Shown here: positions 33,428-44,955 of the stretch, piece by piece
Layout: every line of letters starts with the position of its first letter
Position numbering within the stretch: position 1 is the first letter of the stretch
Notes under the pieces: generated by a model
Databases searched by the model: none
What the model saw: only the letters and a program-made list of their open reading frames with translations
Told to the model about the DNA's origin: nothing
Program-made: the position numbers and the translations under genes
Origin: Mesomycoplasma conjunctivae
GTDB lineage: Bacteria > Bacillota_I > Bacilli_A > Mycoplasmatales > Metamycoplasmataceae
Assembly: GCF_000026765.1 (NCBI RefSeq)
Contig: NC_012806.1
Location: forward strand, 372,001 to 436,000
Direction of reading: 5' to 3'
Length of the DNA stretch: 64,000 nucleotides

Positions 33428-34570
33428 ATGGAATTTTTATCAAAGAAATTATCAATAGCTGAATCGGTAGGAAAAGGTCATCCAGACAAAATTTGTGATC
33501 AAATTAGTGACGCTATTTTAGATAATATTTTAAAGCAAGACTCAAATGCTAGGGTCGCAATTGAAACTATGGCATCTAATAGATTAATTATTATTGCCGG
33601 TGAAATTAAAACACATTCATATGTAGATTTTGTTCAAATTGCTTGAAATATAGTAAAATCTCTTGGCTACAGCGAAAATGATTTTACAATTATTTCAAAT
33701 GTTAATTCACAGAGTGCCGATATTGCTCAAGGTGTTGACAAAGAGAGTGGGCTTATAGGAGCTGGTGATCAAGGAATTGTTTATGGTTATGCCTCTAAAG
33801 AAACAACTTCTTATATGCCACTTGCTCATACAATAGCTCATGAACTATTAAAATTAGCAGAAAAACTACGTGTCAGCGGTGATTTTCTCTGAGCAAAAGC
33901 TGATATGAAATCACAAGTAGAAATTGATTTTAGTAATCAAAAACCTAAAATCAATAAAATTATTATGTCGGTTCAACACGATGCTAATTATGATCATCAA
34001 CTTTTTGTTAGCTTCATAAAAGAGAAAATTATGAAAAAAGTAGCAGTTAGTTTTGGACTAAATACAGATTTTGAAACCCTTATTAACACAACTGGTAAAT
34101 TTGTCATTGGTGGTCCAATAGGCGATACTGGCTTAACTGGTAGAAAAATTATTATTGATTCTTATGGTGATCGTGCACATCATGGTGGTGGTGCTTTTAG
34201 TGGTAAAGATTATACCAAAGTTGATCGCTCGGGAGCATACGCTGCGCGCTGAGTTGCTAAAAATTTAGTAGCTGCGGGTGTAGCTGATGAAATTGAGGTA
34301 CAACTATCTTATGCAATTGGTCTACCAGAGCCAACATCTATTGCTATTAGTCAATCAGGAGAACGCCTCTTTGAAGAATCAAAACTTATTGATGTTGTCA
34401 AAAAAGTATTTAATTTGAGTGTAGTAAATGTTATTAATGAGTTAGGACTTAAAGCTCCTATTTACCAACAAACCGCTACATATGGACACTTTGGAAGAGA
34501 TGATTTAAACTTACCTTGAGAGAGCTTAAATAAGGTAGACAAAATAAAACAATTATTAAATATAAAATAA
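33428..34570 (+). CDS. metK: S-adenosylmethionine synthetase
   Basis: Predicted 380 residues. It makes SAM from methionine and ATP in the cytoplasm. Diagnostic motifs are [16 protein letters not shown] near the start, [11 protein letters not shown] in the middle (signature 1) and [27 protein letters not shown] (signature 2 region, GGGAFSGKD), with the conserved end [14 protein letters not shown]. Two or three TGA codons encode Trp. It is monocistronic, with its own -10 box and terminator. Confidence 0.97.
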
Positions 34571-34581
34571 TAATTTAAATT

Positions 34582-34617
34582 AAAAAAATGGAAAAAATTA
34601 ATTATCCATTTTTTTTT
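34582..34617 (+). terminator. Terminator of metK
   Basis: AAAAAAATGGA / TCCATTTTTTT with an AT-only loop, ending in a T run, 12 bases after the metK stop. Confidence 0.75.
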
Positions 34618-34783
34618 AATTTTTGCTATAAATTTATAGCTTTTTCGAGAATAAATATTTATTTTTGAGCTTTGCTAAAAATGAAAAAATTTTTCAAAAA
34701 TAATAATGATTTTCCAAAATATAAAGCTTTAAATATGGTAGAATTATATTTTAATAATATTTTAGTTGAGTAAGTGAGCAAAA

Positions 34784-36106
34784 ATGAGTTTTTGAAAAAA
34801 AATATTAAAATTTAAAGAGAAAGATCATCAATCAAAAAACAAAGATCTAGTCAACAATGCTACAAATGAGGCTTCTGATATGCTTGAAAAACATGAGAAC
34901 AAAACTACCAATAATGAAGCTGAGAGTCAAGTAGAAGACAGTATAGATTTTGATGATTTTATTTTTGAAGATCATGACGCTTTCAATTCTAATAATTTAT
35001 CAAAAAGCGAAGACGAGATAATTCTAGAGGATTCAGATTTAGGACTAAATGATAATAAAGATATTATCAAACCTGAGAATATCGATTCTTATAATTGAGA
35101 ATTAGATAAAAAAAATAAGAAAAAAAAATTTAATTTTTGAAATAAAATTAAGCATGACAACAAAGAAATAAAGATAGAACTTGATAAAACAGAGCAAGAA
35201 TTTGTTGAAAAAATTTCCAAAATTAAATCCATTGATTCTCTAAGTGAAATTGATGATAACATGGACTATCGTACTAAAATTAATGTCTGATCTAATAATT
35301 TTAAGGTTTTAAATCAAGATATTTTATCAAATTTAGAAATATCTAATAAAAATCCTAAACCAAATACCTTAGAAACTTTTTGAAATAAAATGTCTTTTTT
35401 ATCCCAATCTGTTTATAAAACAATTGTTATTCTTATGGTTTCATTAATATGGTTTGTGTTTTGATCAGCAATTGGTGGATTTGAAAAGTATAGCATTTGA
35501 CAATATAGTGTATATATTTTGTCATTAGTTGGATTTTTATTTATTGTAGAAATTGCCATTTACATAAATAATGTTAAAAATAAAGGTCACTCAAACCGTC
35601 TTATAAATTATTACTTGGCAAATGGTGTTTTTACATTATTAAATTATCTAATTCGTATTTTATTTCTTTTTACACCGTTTTTTGTCAATAAGTTTATTCA
35701 AATTGAAAGCACTGATCCTGGAGTTAACCAACTTATTGGAAAATTATCGGTAGCAACTAGTGCACCATCACTATCACTATTTTTTGCTTCTATATTTTAT
35801 GTTCCAGTACATTGAAACCAAATTTTTCGCAAGGTTATAATTAGCACCGGAATTATCCATATCTTTTCACATCTGTATTTATTGAAAAACTACAAAAATA
35901 ATCCTAGCGAAATAGTTTACCAAAGACTTCGTGACAACTGAGTAAGATTACGAAAAGTCTACCACAAACCTTTAGGAATCGGATATCATCCAGAATTTAT
36001 TAGGGTAATGAGTGAAATAAAATCCAATTTACATTTGAGCATTGAAGATCAAAAACAGCTATTAAATTCAATTAAAAAAGTAATCATTGAAGATTTAAGA
36101 AAATAA
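34784..36106 (+). CDS. Hypothetical membrane protein
   Basis: Predicted 440 residues. The first 200 residues are very acidic and low in complexity (Asp/Glu/Asn/Lys), with no signal peptide, so they are likely cytoplasmic. Four hydrophobic segments follow (near 212-228, 242-262, 281-306 and 325-345), then a basic C-terminal region with LRKVYHKPLGIGYHPEFIRVM. I do not recognise the family; an acidic tail fused to a small membrane domain could be a scaffold or transporter subunit. It has its own weak promoter region and a shared terminator. Confidence 0.7.
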
Positions 36107-36140
36107 AAAACATGACAGTTTTGAAACTATCATGTTTTTT
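36105..36140. terminator. Bidirectional terminator between convergent genes
   Basis: ACATGACAGTT / AACTATCATGT with a short loop, flanked by an A run and a T run, so it can stop transcripts from both sides. It serves the membrane protein gene and the leftward rsmI operon; the rsmI stop codon lies at its edge. Confidence 0.8.
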
Positions 36141-36855
36141 ATTTTACTTTCGAAAATTGTTCATATTTGTTCTTTTTTATACTCTTTTTTTCCTTTAATT
36201 TTAAAATAATTGTAAATTCTCCTTTAGGAGCACTCAAATTATTCAAAATTTTATCTGGAGTACCACGGTAATATTTTTGATAAATTTTAGTAATTTCTTT
36301 GATTAAAAAGATATCAATTTCTTCCCCATAGAGATCCCTGATAATTTCTAAAGTATAAACAAGTTTAAAAGGTGAAATATAAAAAATATAACTTACTTTA
36401 GGATCTAAAAGGCTAATTTGTTTAATAATTTGTTGTTTTTTTGAATCTAAAAAACCACCAAAATAAAAGCTCCCTTTATATCCTGAGAGTGCAAATGCGC
36501 TTATTAATGCATTTGCGCCTGGAATTATGTCTACCTCAATATCATTTTCATGAGCTCAATTAACCAAAATTTGCCCTGGATCGCTAATAGTTGGTACACC
36601 GGCATCACTTATTAGGCAAATTTGTAAACCTTGGTTTAAGTAGTTATCTATTAAATCAAGCATTTTGTATTCATTAAATTTATGGTAAGAAATTAATTTT
36701 TTATTATTGATTTGATAGTGATTAAGCAGTTTTTGGGATACTCTTGTATCCTCACATAAAATAATATCACTATCTCTGAGAGTATCAAGAGCTCGAAGTG
36801 AGATGTCTTTTAAATTGCCAATTGGAGTAGAGACTAGTGTGATTTTTTTAGTCAT
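36139..36855 (-). CDS. rsmI: 16S rRNA (cytidine-2'-O)-methyltransferase RsmI
   Basis: Predicted 238 residues, somewhat shorter than the usual 280. Motifs of the tetrapyrrole-methylase fold are STPIGNLKDISLRAL, ILCEDTRVSQKLL, LISDAGVPTISDPGQ and the SAM loop PGANALISAFALSG. It methylates C1402 of 16S rRNA. The start MTKKITLV was chosen by homology; an upstream in-frame start would add 11 residues inside holB. It overlaps the holB end by 8 bases and is the last gene of the leftward operon. Confidence 0.93.
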
Positions 36856-37735
36856 AAAATTTGCTAAAAACTTCGTATATTTTAACAAGAAATGCTTGTT
36901 TTTGTAAGTTAAAATTTTGATATGTCTCTAAGGAATTTAAAAGATTTTGAATATGATCATTTATTATAACACTTAATTGACGATCGAAAATGTGTTTTTT
37001 AGTTTTTTTAATTGCTATTTTAATGTTATTTGGTAGTTGAGGATAACTAACACCAATAAAAGCGTTGAAGAAATATTGTAATACTTTCAAAAGAAAAAAG
37101 GCATTTTCTTTTTCTAATAAGCTATTCAACTCTAAAATAAAATTGTTATAGTTGGTTGAAAATTCAGATAATATTTCTTCAAAACGCGCTAAAATTGTTG
37201 GTGTACAAAGGTTAATAAATTCTTCTATTTGTTGCTCATTAGAAAAAATTTGAGCAAATAGCCAATTATACTCATTTTTTTGTTTTTTTTCTAAAATTTG
37301 AAACAAAATTTTTCTAAATTCATAATTAGAAAAATAAAAAATTTGACTTCGAGAACAAATGGTTGACAACACTTTTTCCTTTTTTTGTGCACTAAAAATA
37401 AAATAAGTATCCTGTGGTGGCTCTTCAATTATTTTTAGCAATGAATTTAACAAGCTAGGATGTCCTTGATCAACACTTTTAATGATCACAAAACGCAAAT
37501 TTGAAGCTCCTACATTGCTAAAATATAGTTGGTTAATTTCTTCAAGAAAATCAGTTCGTGAAGTTTTATCTAATTGAATATCGAAAGTAATAATTTTTGC
37601 TTTATTGTCAAATTTCTCTAATAAAAATTTGATTTTTTCATCAATTACCTCACGATACCTACTTACTAAAAGCACAGAGTGGACAAAATGTTTGTGTGTC
37701 AAGCTATTTGTAATAAATTGTTCTCAAATACCCAT
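36848..37735 (-). CDS. holB: DNA polymerase III delta' subunit
   Basis: Predicted 295 residues. It keeps the clamp-loader core: ...LRFVIIKSVDQGHPSLLNSLLKIIEEPPQDTYFIFSAQ and ICSRSQIFYF, the SRC-like arginine-finger region, but no Walker A motif, as expected for delta'. The start MGIWEQFITNSL includes a TGA-encoded Trp and lies just after the tmk stop. The position between tmk and rsmI is the classical Firmicutes/Mollicutes order. It loads the sliding clamp together with DnaX and HolA. Confidence 0.88.
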
Positions 37736-37736
37736 A

Positions 37737-38366
37737 TTAACCCGCTAAAAATTTTTCAAAAACATTAATTACATTTGCTAAAACTTCTTCTGGTTGGTTA
37801 TTGCCACTTATTTTAAAAAAGTTATTAGGTCTTTGTTTTGCTACAAAATTAAAGCCCTCAATTACTCTTAGATAAAACTGGCGTCCACGAATTTCTAGAC
37901 GATCACGTTTGTGATTGATAATTTGTGACATTCGCTCAAAAGCAACTTTTGGCTCTACATCAATAAAAAATGTAATATCAGGTTTTGTGTTGTTGCTTAT
38001 TAAATTATTTACCATAGAAACTAATTGTTCTCCTAGTTGCAAACCAAAACCCTGATAAGCTATTGATGAGTCAATATAGCGATCGCAAAGGATAATTTTG
38101 TTTTCTTTTAAGGCCGGTCAAATTAATTTTTCTAAGTGCATACGCCGCGATGTAGCCATTAAAAGCATTTCTGAATATGGAGAAATATCATGATTGCGAT
38201 CTAAAGCAATTTCACGCACTTTTTCTGCTTCAACAACTCCTGTACCTCCTGGCTCGCGAGTAACAATAATTTCACGAGTAGGGAATTTTTTTTGGAGATA
38301 TTTAGCAAAAAGATTTAAAACTGTGGTTTTCCCACAACCATCAATTCCTTCAAATGTAATAAACAT
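37737..38366 (-). CDS. tmk: Thymidylate kinase
   Basis: Predicted 209 residues, normal for the family. P-loop FEGIDGCGKTT at 4-14, DR(E/x)PGG-type VTREPGGTGV, and the lid/dTMP site WPALKENKIILCDRYIDSSIAYQG. It phosphorylates dTMP to dTDP. It lies two bases after recR and just before holB, in the degV-dnaX-ybaB-recR-tmk-holB-rsmI operon. Confidence 0.96.
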
Positions 38367-38368
38367 AG

Positions 38369-38953
38369 TTATTTTTCCGTTTCTCTGCGATTTTTTAGTG
38401 CTTGTTGTAATGTAATTTTATCAAGGTAGTCGATATTTGCGCCAAAAGGAATCCCCGTTGCTAACTGACTGATTTTAAGATTTGCAACTACCTCATGTTT
38501 AGTGATATAACTTGTAACTATCAAACCATCAAGTGTAGATGAAATTCCCAAAATTAGTTCGCTATCGTTGTTTGCCATAATTTTTAGTTGATTAATCTTG
38601 TCATCAAGCGCGCTTAAATTTTTGATATTAAAATCACCAAGAACAAAATAGCGACCTTTGTACTCACCACTATTTTCAAACTTGGCAACAATGTCAGAAT
38701 TTTCAACAACTAAAATTTTGTTTTCCCGTTGGTCATCTAGACAAATAGAACACAGTCTATTTCTACTTACAAAATTACATTGGCGACAATGCTGAAAATT
38801 TTTCTTTAAATTATACAATTCTTCAATAAAAGTATTGATATCATCAATAGGAGCGTCTAATAAAAAATGTAAAATTTTTTCCGATTGTTTTTTTCCAACT
38901 CCAGGTAAGATCTTGATTTTTTTAGCCAATTCTTCAAAATCATTACCATACAT
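38369..38953 (-). CDS. recR: Recombination mediator protein RecR
   Basis: Predicted 194 residues, the usual length. The helix-hairpin-helix LPGVGKKQSEKILHFLL is followed by the four-cysteine zinc finger CRQCNFVSRNRLCSIC and a Toprim domain (ILVVENSDIVAKFE...LILGISSTLDGLIVTSYI). RecR with RecO and RecF loads RecA at gaps. It follows ybaB after three bases, as in most bacteria. Confidence 0.96.
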   Translation of the reverse strand: MYGNDFEELAKKIKILPGVGKKQSEKILHFLLDAPIDDINTFIEELYNLKKNFQHCRQCNFVSRNRLCSICLDDQRENKILVVENSDIVAKFENSGEYKGRYFVLGDFNIKNLSALDDKINQLKIMANNDSELILGISSTLDGLIVTSYITKHEVVANLKISQLATGIPFGANIDYLDKITLQQALKNRRETEK

Positions 38954-38956
38954 ATT

Positions 38957-39238
38957 TTACATTCCTGATTGATTTGGCATTATTTTTTCATTTTCTTGAT
39001 TAATTTTTTCAAGTGCCTCATTTAGTGTAATCAAAATTAAATCTTCAAGTGTTTCAATATCTTCTGGATCGGCTAAAACAGGGTGGATGGAAATCTTTTT
39101 TACTTCATAACCGCCTGAAATTACAAGTGAAATACCTTGTTTTTCAAATGTAAAATCAGTATTTTTTAAATTATTTTTTTTATTATCAATCTCTTTTTGC
39201 ATTTTTCGAGCTTGATTTAAGAGGTCTTGCATATTCAT
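38957..39238 (-). CDS. ybaB: YbaB/EbfC family nucleoid-associated protein
   Basis: Predicted 93 residues. The start MNMQDLLNQARKMQKEI and the central region ISGGYEVKKISIHPVLADPEDIETLEDLILITLNEAL are typical of this small dimeric DNA-binding family. It sits between dnaX and recR as in many genomes, which supports the call. Confidence 0.93.
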   Translation of the reverse strand: MNMQDLLNQARKMQKEIDNKKNNLKNTDFTFEKQGISLVISGGYEVKKISIHPVLADPEDIETLEDLILITLNEALEKINQENEKIMPNQSGM

Positions 39239-39290
39239 AATTAAACTCCTTTAAAATCATTTTAATATTATATTATAAAAATTATTTTTG

Positions 39291-41288
39291 TTAACCAAAG
39301 ATCATTTTGTCTAAATCTTCTTTATTGACAATTTTTTTCTTTGGTTGAGGAAGAGGTTTTACTGTAAACTCTATTTTAGATTGTTTATAGTAGTCAATTT
39401 GTTGCTTTGCTTGTTCAATCATATTTTTGCTAATGGCAAAAATATGAATTATATCACCAAAAATTTTTTCTAAATATTCTTGTAATTTACTATTGTTTTG
39501 TACAAGATCTAATATCTCACTATCAAAACTTTTGTCTTTTGAGCCTAGCAAAATAAAACTGTTATCAAAAGCTAAAATTTTTGATTGCTTGATAATTCTG
39601 ATGATATCGATATATTCATCATCATATTCATAAGTTGAAATACCTTGATTTCACTTTTGTTGTACATCTTTTGAACTATCTTTATTTTGGCTAACAAAAT
39701 CGCGAGTTAGGAAAATCAAATTGACAACCTCATCAACACTTAGATAGTCTTTTAGATGTGAATCTAAAGCATTATTGGTCAAATTTTGTTCCAAAATTGG
39801 GCTTGAATTGTGCTCAATTTGCTCCTCCTGTGCTAAATATGATAGATTATTTTCCATCACTTGTTCATTAAAATGCTCATCTATTGTCTCTATTAGCGAT
39901 TGACTATCATTATTTGCAATTGTGGTTTCTGGGCTTGGGTAGCCCTCTTTTTGGCCATCAAAATTAGCAATTTCTTGTGATTTTTTTAAGGTACTAATTT
40001 TTGGTTTATCACTTTGCTGTGGGGTAGGAATTTGTACACTTATATTAGATTTTCAACTCTGTGATTGAAAGGGATTTTCATCTTTTGGACGCTGAAAATT
40101 AATTTTAATTTTTTGGTTGTCAAATTCTTGTTTATCGTTTGTAATTATAGTGTTTTCAGCAATTTTGCTTGGCAAATAACTAACAGGATTTGCATAGCTT
40201 TCAACAGTGCGGCTCTCTTCTTTTTTGGCAATAATTTTAATTACCATCATTTCTAAAAAACTATTGCTATTGTCACTATAAATTAATTTTTCAATTGTCT
40301 CGAAAATAATTTGCTGCAATTTATAAGCAAATGCTTTGTCAATTTTAATTTTATCTAAAATTTCAATATCACTATTAGATAATAAATCTGTTGAATGAGC
40401 GATGTTGTAAATTAGTCAATTTTTAATTAAATTTAAAATTGAGTTTAAAAATAGTTTGGTTTGTTTGCCTTGTTCAAAAATTTGCTTTAAAATTGCAAGT
40501 GATTCTTTGATATCTTCGGCATACAAGCTATTAATAAATTCAACAATTTTTTCATTCGAAGTTAGCCCAAAAAGAGTCTCAACATCACTTAAGTTGAGTT
40601 TACCATTGCCAAAAGTAGAGACTTGCTCGAGAATTGAAAGTGCATCACGAAGACTACCTTCACTTAATTTTGCAACCATTTCTAGGGCACCAATTTCATA
40701 ACTAATTGCTTCTTTTTGCAAGACAAATTCAAGCCTTTTGATGACATCTTGGATTTGTACTTTGACAAAATTAAAACGTTGTAGTCTTGACAAAATTGTA
40801 AGTGGAATTTTGTGAACTTCGGTGGTAGCTAAAATAAAAATAACATGCTTTGGCGGCTCTTCTAGTGTCTTTAAAAAAGCATTAAAGGCACTAGTGGTTA
40901 ACATGTGGGCTTCGTCCATAATATAGACTTTATAAGGCGAATTTTGCGGGAGATTAGCCACATTTTCAATTAGTTCACGAATTTCTTTGACACCATTGTT
41001 GCTCGCAGCATCAATTTCAATAATGTCTAATGAATTATTGATGTTTGCAATGCAAGTCTCACAAGGAATAAGCAGATCTCTTTTGTGTTGACAATTGAGT
41101 GTATTTGCAAAAATTTTGGCAAGCGAAGTCTTTCCTGTGCCTCGACTACCAGCAAACAAATAAGCATGAAAATATTGTTGACTAGTAATAATATTTTTTA
41201 AGCTTTGGACAATCAATTCTTGACCTACAACATCATTAAAAGTTTGTGGTCGATACTTACGATACCAAGCAATATATTTACTACTCAT
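39291..41288 (-). CDS. dnaX: DNA polymerase III gamma/tau subunit
   Basis: Predicted 665 residues, reading through several TGA codons in the C-terminal half. The AAA+ N-terminus shows YRKYRPQTFNDVVGQ, Walker A GSRGTGKTSLAKIFA, the zinc-binding Cys cluster (CQHKRD...CETC), Walker B VYIMDEAHMLT and the SRC-like ILSRLQRF. The Gln/Asn-rich C-terminal third is poorly conserved and corresponds to the tau tail. I chose ATG 41288 (MSSKYIAWYRKYRP); ATG 41294 is also possible. It overlaps the degV stop by eight bases. Confidence 0.94.
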
Positions 41289-42141
41289 TGGCAATTTCCA
41301 CTATTTTGTCCAAAAATTGCCCCACTTCTATATAAGCGACTACAACACCTTGAATTCCCATGTGCACAGTTACAACATTTGGTAGTAAGCCGGTGATGAT
41401 TTTTTTAGTAGTCTTAGTTTGCAAACTAGTGACAATTTTGTCAATATTTTCATTTTGGGAGTGCAAAACTATTGGTAGATAAGATTCTTTATTTGTGAAT
41501 TTAGCTTCTAATTTTTCAAACTCCTTGATAATGACTTTTTCAAAATTACGACCGATAGTTTCTTTTTCTAGTTTACCATTTTCTAATTTAATAACAGGCA
41601 CAATTTTAAAAAGTCTAGCTGCAGCTGCAGCTGTCGGAGAGAGCCGTCCTGAGCGAACAATTGCATCCGTTGTAAAAGGAAATGCCAGTATTTTCCCTTT
41701 ATAATCTTGGTTCATTTTTTCAAAAGCTACTTTAAAATCAACACCATTTGCAATATCTCGTTCAAAAGTTAGTAAATCTAAAACCATTAATCAAGTTAGT
41801 TTTAAAGATTTTACCACATAAAGATTATCAATTTTTAATTCAGCTAAAAAATTATATTGTGATGAAAAATATTTACTAATTGGGTAGACAACAACTTTGT
41901 CATATTCCTTGGCCAACTTTGTTAATTTTTCTGACATAATCCCATATGGAGTAGTTCCAGTTTTGATATTGGCATTTTTATTTTTGGATTGTTCATAGAA
42001 TTGATCTTGATCTAAATTAATTCCATCTAAATATTCTTTATTATCAATGTCGATAACCAAAGGAAGAAAATGTCAGCCTAATTTTTCGACTTGTTTTGGG
42101 TTTAATCCTGAGGAGGAATCTATTACTATTGCTATTTTCAT
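41281..42141 (-). CDS. DegV family fatty-acid-binding protein
   Basis: Predicted 286 residues. It has the DegV start MKIAIVIDSSSGL, the TGTTPYG ligand loop, KSLKLTWLMVLD and the second-domain block RSGRLSPTAAAAARLFKIVPVI. DegV (FakB-like) proteins bind a fatty acid and present it to the kinase FakA for phosphorylation. It heads the leftward operon and is divergent from the gene at 42217; the 75-base gap must contain both promoters. Confidence 0.92.
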
Positions 42142-42216
42142 AAAATAATATTATAATCTAAATAATTTTTAATAAAAAAAATATTTTTTTTCTTATAGTA
42201 TTAAAATTATATTATT

Positions 42217-42552
42217 ATGAACTTTTTAAACTTAATACCAAATGATAATTTACAAAAAATAACTAGCAAAGAATTAAAGTTATCTTTTAATTTTTCTGTT
42301 GCTAGCTATGATTATAGAATTTTGACAATCAAGTTAGATGGTTTTGCAAACAAAATTAGTTATTCTGAAAAATTTTTTGATTGATTTGTTGAAGATTTAA
42401 TTTACTTTTTAGATAAAAATGGATATGCTCGGCGTTGAGATTATCAAAAAATTTATATTGAAAATATAATAAGTTTAAATCTTGGAAAAGATGAAGACAA
42501 TTTTGTATCAAAATTTAAATCAGTGACCAATTTTGATTTAATAGCCAAATAA
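42217..42552 (+). CDS. Hypothetical small protein
   Basis: Predicted 111 residues with two TGA-encoded tryptophans. It is soluble, with Phe/Tyr/Asn/Lys-rich composition (NFLNLIPNDNLQKITS at the start), and no known motif. It is divergent from degV and 53 bases upstream of lplA, so it may be in the lplA operon. No clear Shine-Dalgarno site. The uninterrupted frame and its separate position support a gene; function unknown. Confidence 0.6.
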
Positions 42553-42605
42553 TTTATATTAAATTAACCTATAAATTTATAGACTTTTTAGGATGTAACG
42601 AAAAT

Positions 42606-43613
42606 ATGAAAATTTTTACTAATACAAAAACTAACCCTTTTATTACACTTGTACTTGAAGAAATGCTACTAAAAGATGAGACAATAAATGAAGATATTTT
42701 GTACTTTTATCAACATGATAATGCAATCATTATTGGTAAAAATCAAAATATTTATCAAGAAGTAAAATTAGAAGTTGTCGAAGCTGAAAAAATACAAGTT
42801 TATCGTCGACTCTCTGGTGGAGGCGCTGTTTATCATGATTTAGGTAATATAAATTTTTCTTTTATTACCGACAAAGATCAACACAGTTATGCTAAATTTT
42901 TAAATCCAATTATTGAGTTTTTTAATTCACTAGGTCTTCAAGCAGAATATAAAGGTAGAAATGATATTTTAGTAAATGGAGCTAAAGTTTCTGGTAATGC
43001 TCAAATTATATATAAAAACAAAATTGTTCACCATGGAACAATTTTGTTTAATGCAAATTTAGCTAAGCTATCTGAGGTGCTCATACCTAATAAATTAAAA
43101 ATTGAATCGAAAGGAATTAAATCAATTCGCCAACGTGTTACAAACATTTTAGCAGAATTAAATAATGGTATGACCGATGGTGAATTTATTAAAAAACTAA
43201 TTGAGTTTTTTGAAAATAAATATCACACAAGTGCTAGAGATGTAGTTGATGCATATTTAAATTCACCAGAAAAAAATGCTACTTTTCAACAGCTTAGCAA
43301 ATTAAGAGGATCAAGTGAGTGAATTTTTGGGACAAATCCTGCTTTCAGCTATGAAAATATAGCTAAAACATCTGGGGGAATTTTAAAAGTTTTAGCTAAT
43401 GTTGATAAAAATATAATAAAAAATATCAAATTTGAAGGTGATTTTTTATCACAAAGAGAAGTTGAAGATATTGAAAAATTATTAACTAATGTAGCTTATG
43501 ATAAAAAAGAAATTCGCTTAATTTTGAGCCAAATTACAAACCTTGATGAATATTTTAGTAATATTAGCATTGATGAAATACTAGAATTAATTTTTGGAGA
43601 AAACAATGTTTAA
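42606..43613 (+). CDS. lplA: Lipoate-protein ligase A
   Basis: Predicted 335 residues. Motifs are NAIIIGKNQNIYQEV, the RRLSGGGAVYHDLGNINFSF lipoate-binding block, GRNDILVNGAKVSGNAQ and the C-terminal accessory domain (SSEWIFGTNPAFSYE). It attaches lipoate to E2/GcvH-type proteins using ATP. Ribosome site AGGATG lies before the ATG. The 3' end overlaps the hydrolase gene by eight bases. Confidence 0.94.
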
Positions 43614-44415
43614 TCATGAAAAAATTATGATAAAAAATGAAGCAATTTATTGCCACTACGAAAATACAGGCCGACCAAAAGTCTTATTTTTACACGGTTT
43701 TAATTCCTCACATAGCTTTACTTTTCAAATTGATAATATTAAAGATAGAAAATATGACATTGTTAGCTTTGATTTTCCAGGTGCGGGCAAAAGTACCAGT
43801 AATGAAAAAATTGATATAAAGTATTATCAAGAAATCGCGCTTGAAGTGGCCAAACACTTTAAAATTGAAGAATCATTAGTAGTTGGCCATTCGCTCGGAG
43901 CTGCAAGCGCACTCTATATTTTAGAACAAAAATGAGCCAAAAAAGCACTCTTAGTTGCCCCATTAAATCCTTATATTTTGGAAGAAGCTATTAAAAATAG
44001 AGTTGAAATTCTTAAAAATTGATTATTGCCTGTTAGCCTAAGTGATGCTGTTGAGAGTATGAAAAGCTTGGTTTTTGGTAATAAAAATAACTATAAAGAC
44101 CAAGTCAAAAAAATTGGTGCTCTCTTTTTCAAGATTAGTCAAACTAAATATAAATTATTAGCACCCATGGTTAATAAACAAATTTTAAACACTAAATGGT
44201 TAAAAGAGAATTTATTACCTTTATATGCATCTAGCTTGGATTACGAAATTATATCAGGTAAACAAGATTTATTTGTTCCAATTGGAGGGCTTGAAAAACT
44301 AGCAAGTGATTTTAGTAAAAAAATTACTATTTTAGATAAGTGTGGTCATGCTACCTTTTTTGAAAAACCTGAAGAAATAAATGAAAAAATTCACGAAATA
44401 ATTTCTACATTTTAA
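43606..44415 (+). CDS. Alpha/beta hydrolase
   Basis: Predicted 269 residues. The oxyanion motif is FLHGFNSS, the nucleophile elbow is VVGHSLGAA (Ser), the acid is in ISGKQDLFVP and the catalytic His in DKCGHATFFEKPEE, so the triad is complete. Substrate unknown; mycoplasma members are esterases or lipases. ATG 43606 follows TTGGAGA and overlaps lplA, suggesting coupling. Its stop overlaps the stop of the convergent DJ-1 gene. Confidence 0.9.
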
Positions 44416-44945
44416 GCACTATGATGTTTTAAAATTTGATCAGCTAGCTTTTTTGAAGCTAGTTTTTTTATTACTTCATATGCTAATTGAGCTGCTGAAT
44501 TGGCGTTTCTAGCAGTGATAATATAGTCGCTAATTGTTATCGTATTTTCATTCCGAAGTGTTGTTTTTGGTAGATCATCGATTGGGTAGGAGCTAAAAGC
44601 TTGTTTTAAAATATTGTTCTCAAACAAAGCATTTGGTGCATCACAAATTGCAAAAACATTTTTTGCTTTTTCAAAAAAATGTTTAATAATTTCAAGGCTT
44701 ATGACATCATTTCTTAATCGTCTAGCACCTTTGCCACCGGGGATAAAAATACTGTTGTAATCTTGTAGATTAACCTTGTTTTTTGTTCTTATTTGAGCTA
44801 AACCAAATTGACCAAAAACATTTTTGGACTCAGGATTAAAATAATCAATTTGTTGAAAAATGTTTGCTTTTTGAACTAAAGCAATGAAGGTGACTAATTC
44901 AATATCTTGAAAATCATCCATTAAAATTACTAAAAGTTTATTCAT
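44412..44945 (-). CDS. DJ-1/PfpI family protein
   Basis: Predicted 177 residues. The start KLLVILMDDFQDIELVTFIALV and the elbow FAICDAPNALFE with the conserved Cys are typical of the class I glutamine amidotransferase-like DJ-1/ThiJ/PfpI fold; the acidic residue near DDFQDIE would support the Cys. Members act as chaperones, deglycases or proteases; which of these applies here cannot be told. It lies 10 bases after the glycosyltransferase gene, in the same operon. Confidence 0.9.
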   Translation of the reverse strand: MNKLLVILMDDFQDIELVTFIALVQKANIFQQIDYFNPESKNVFGQFGLAQIRTKNKVNLQDYNSIFIPGGKGARRLRNDVISLEIIKHFFEKAKNVFAICDAPNALFENNILKQAFSSYPIDDLPKTTLRNENTITISDYIITARNANSAAQLAYEVIKKLASKKLADQILKHHSA

Positions 44946-44955
44946 TTTATCCTTA

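Noticed and set aside
40065..40701. Rightward frames inside dnaX
   Set aside because: They are shadows of the well-supported dnaX coding strand, without ribosome sites or recognisable motifs.
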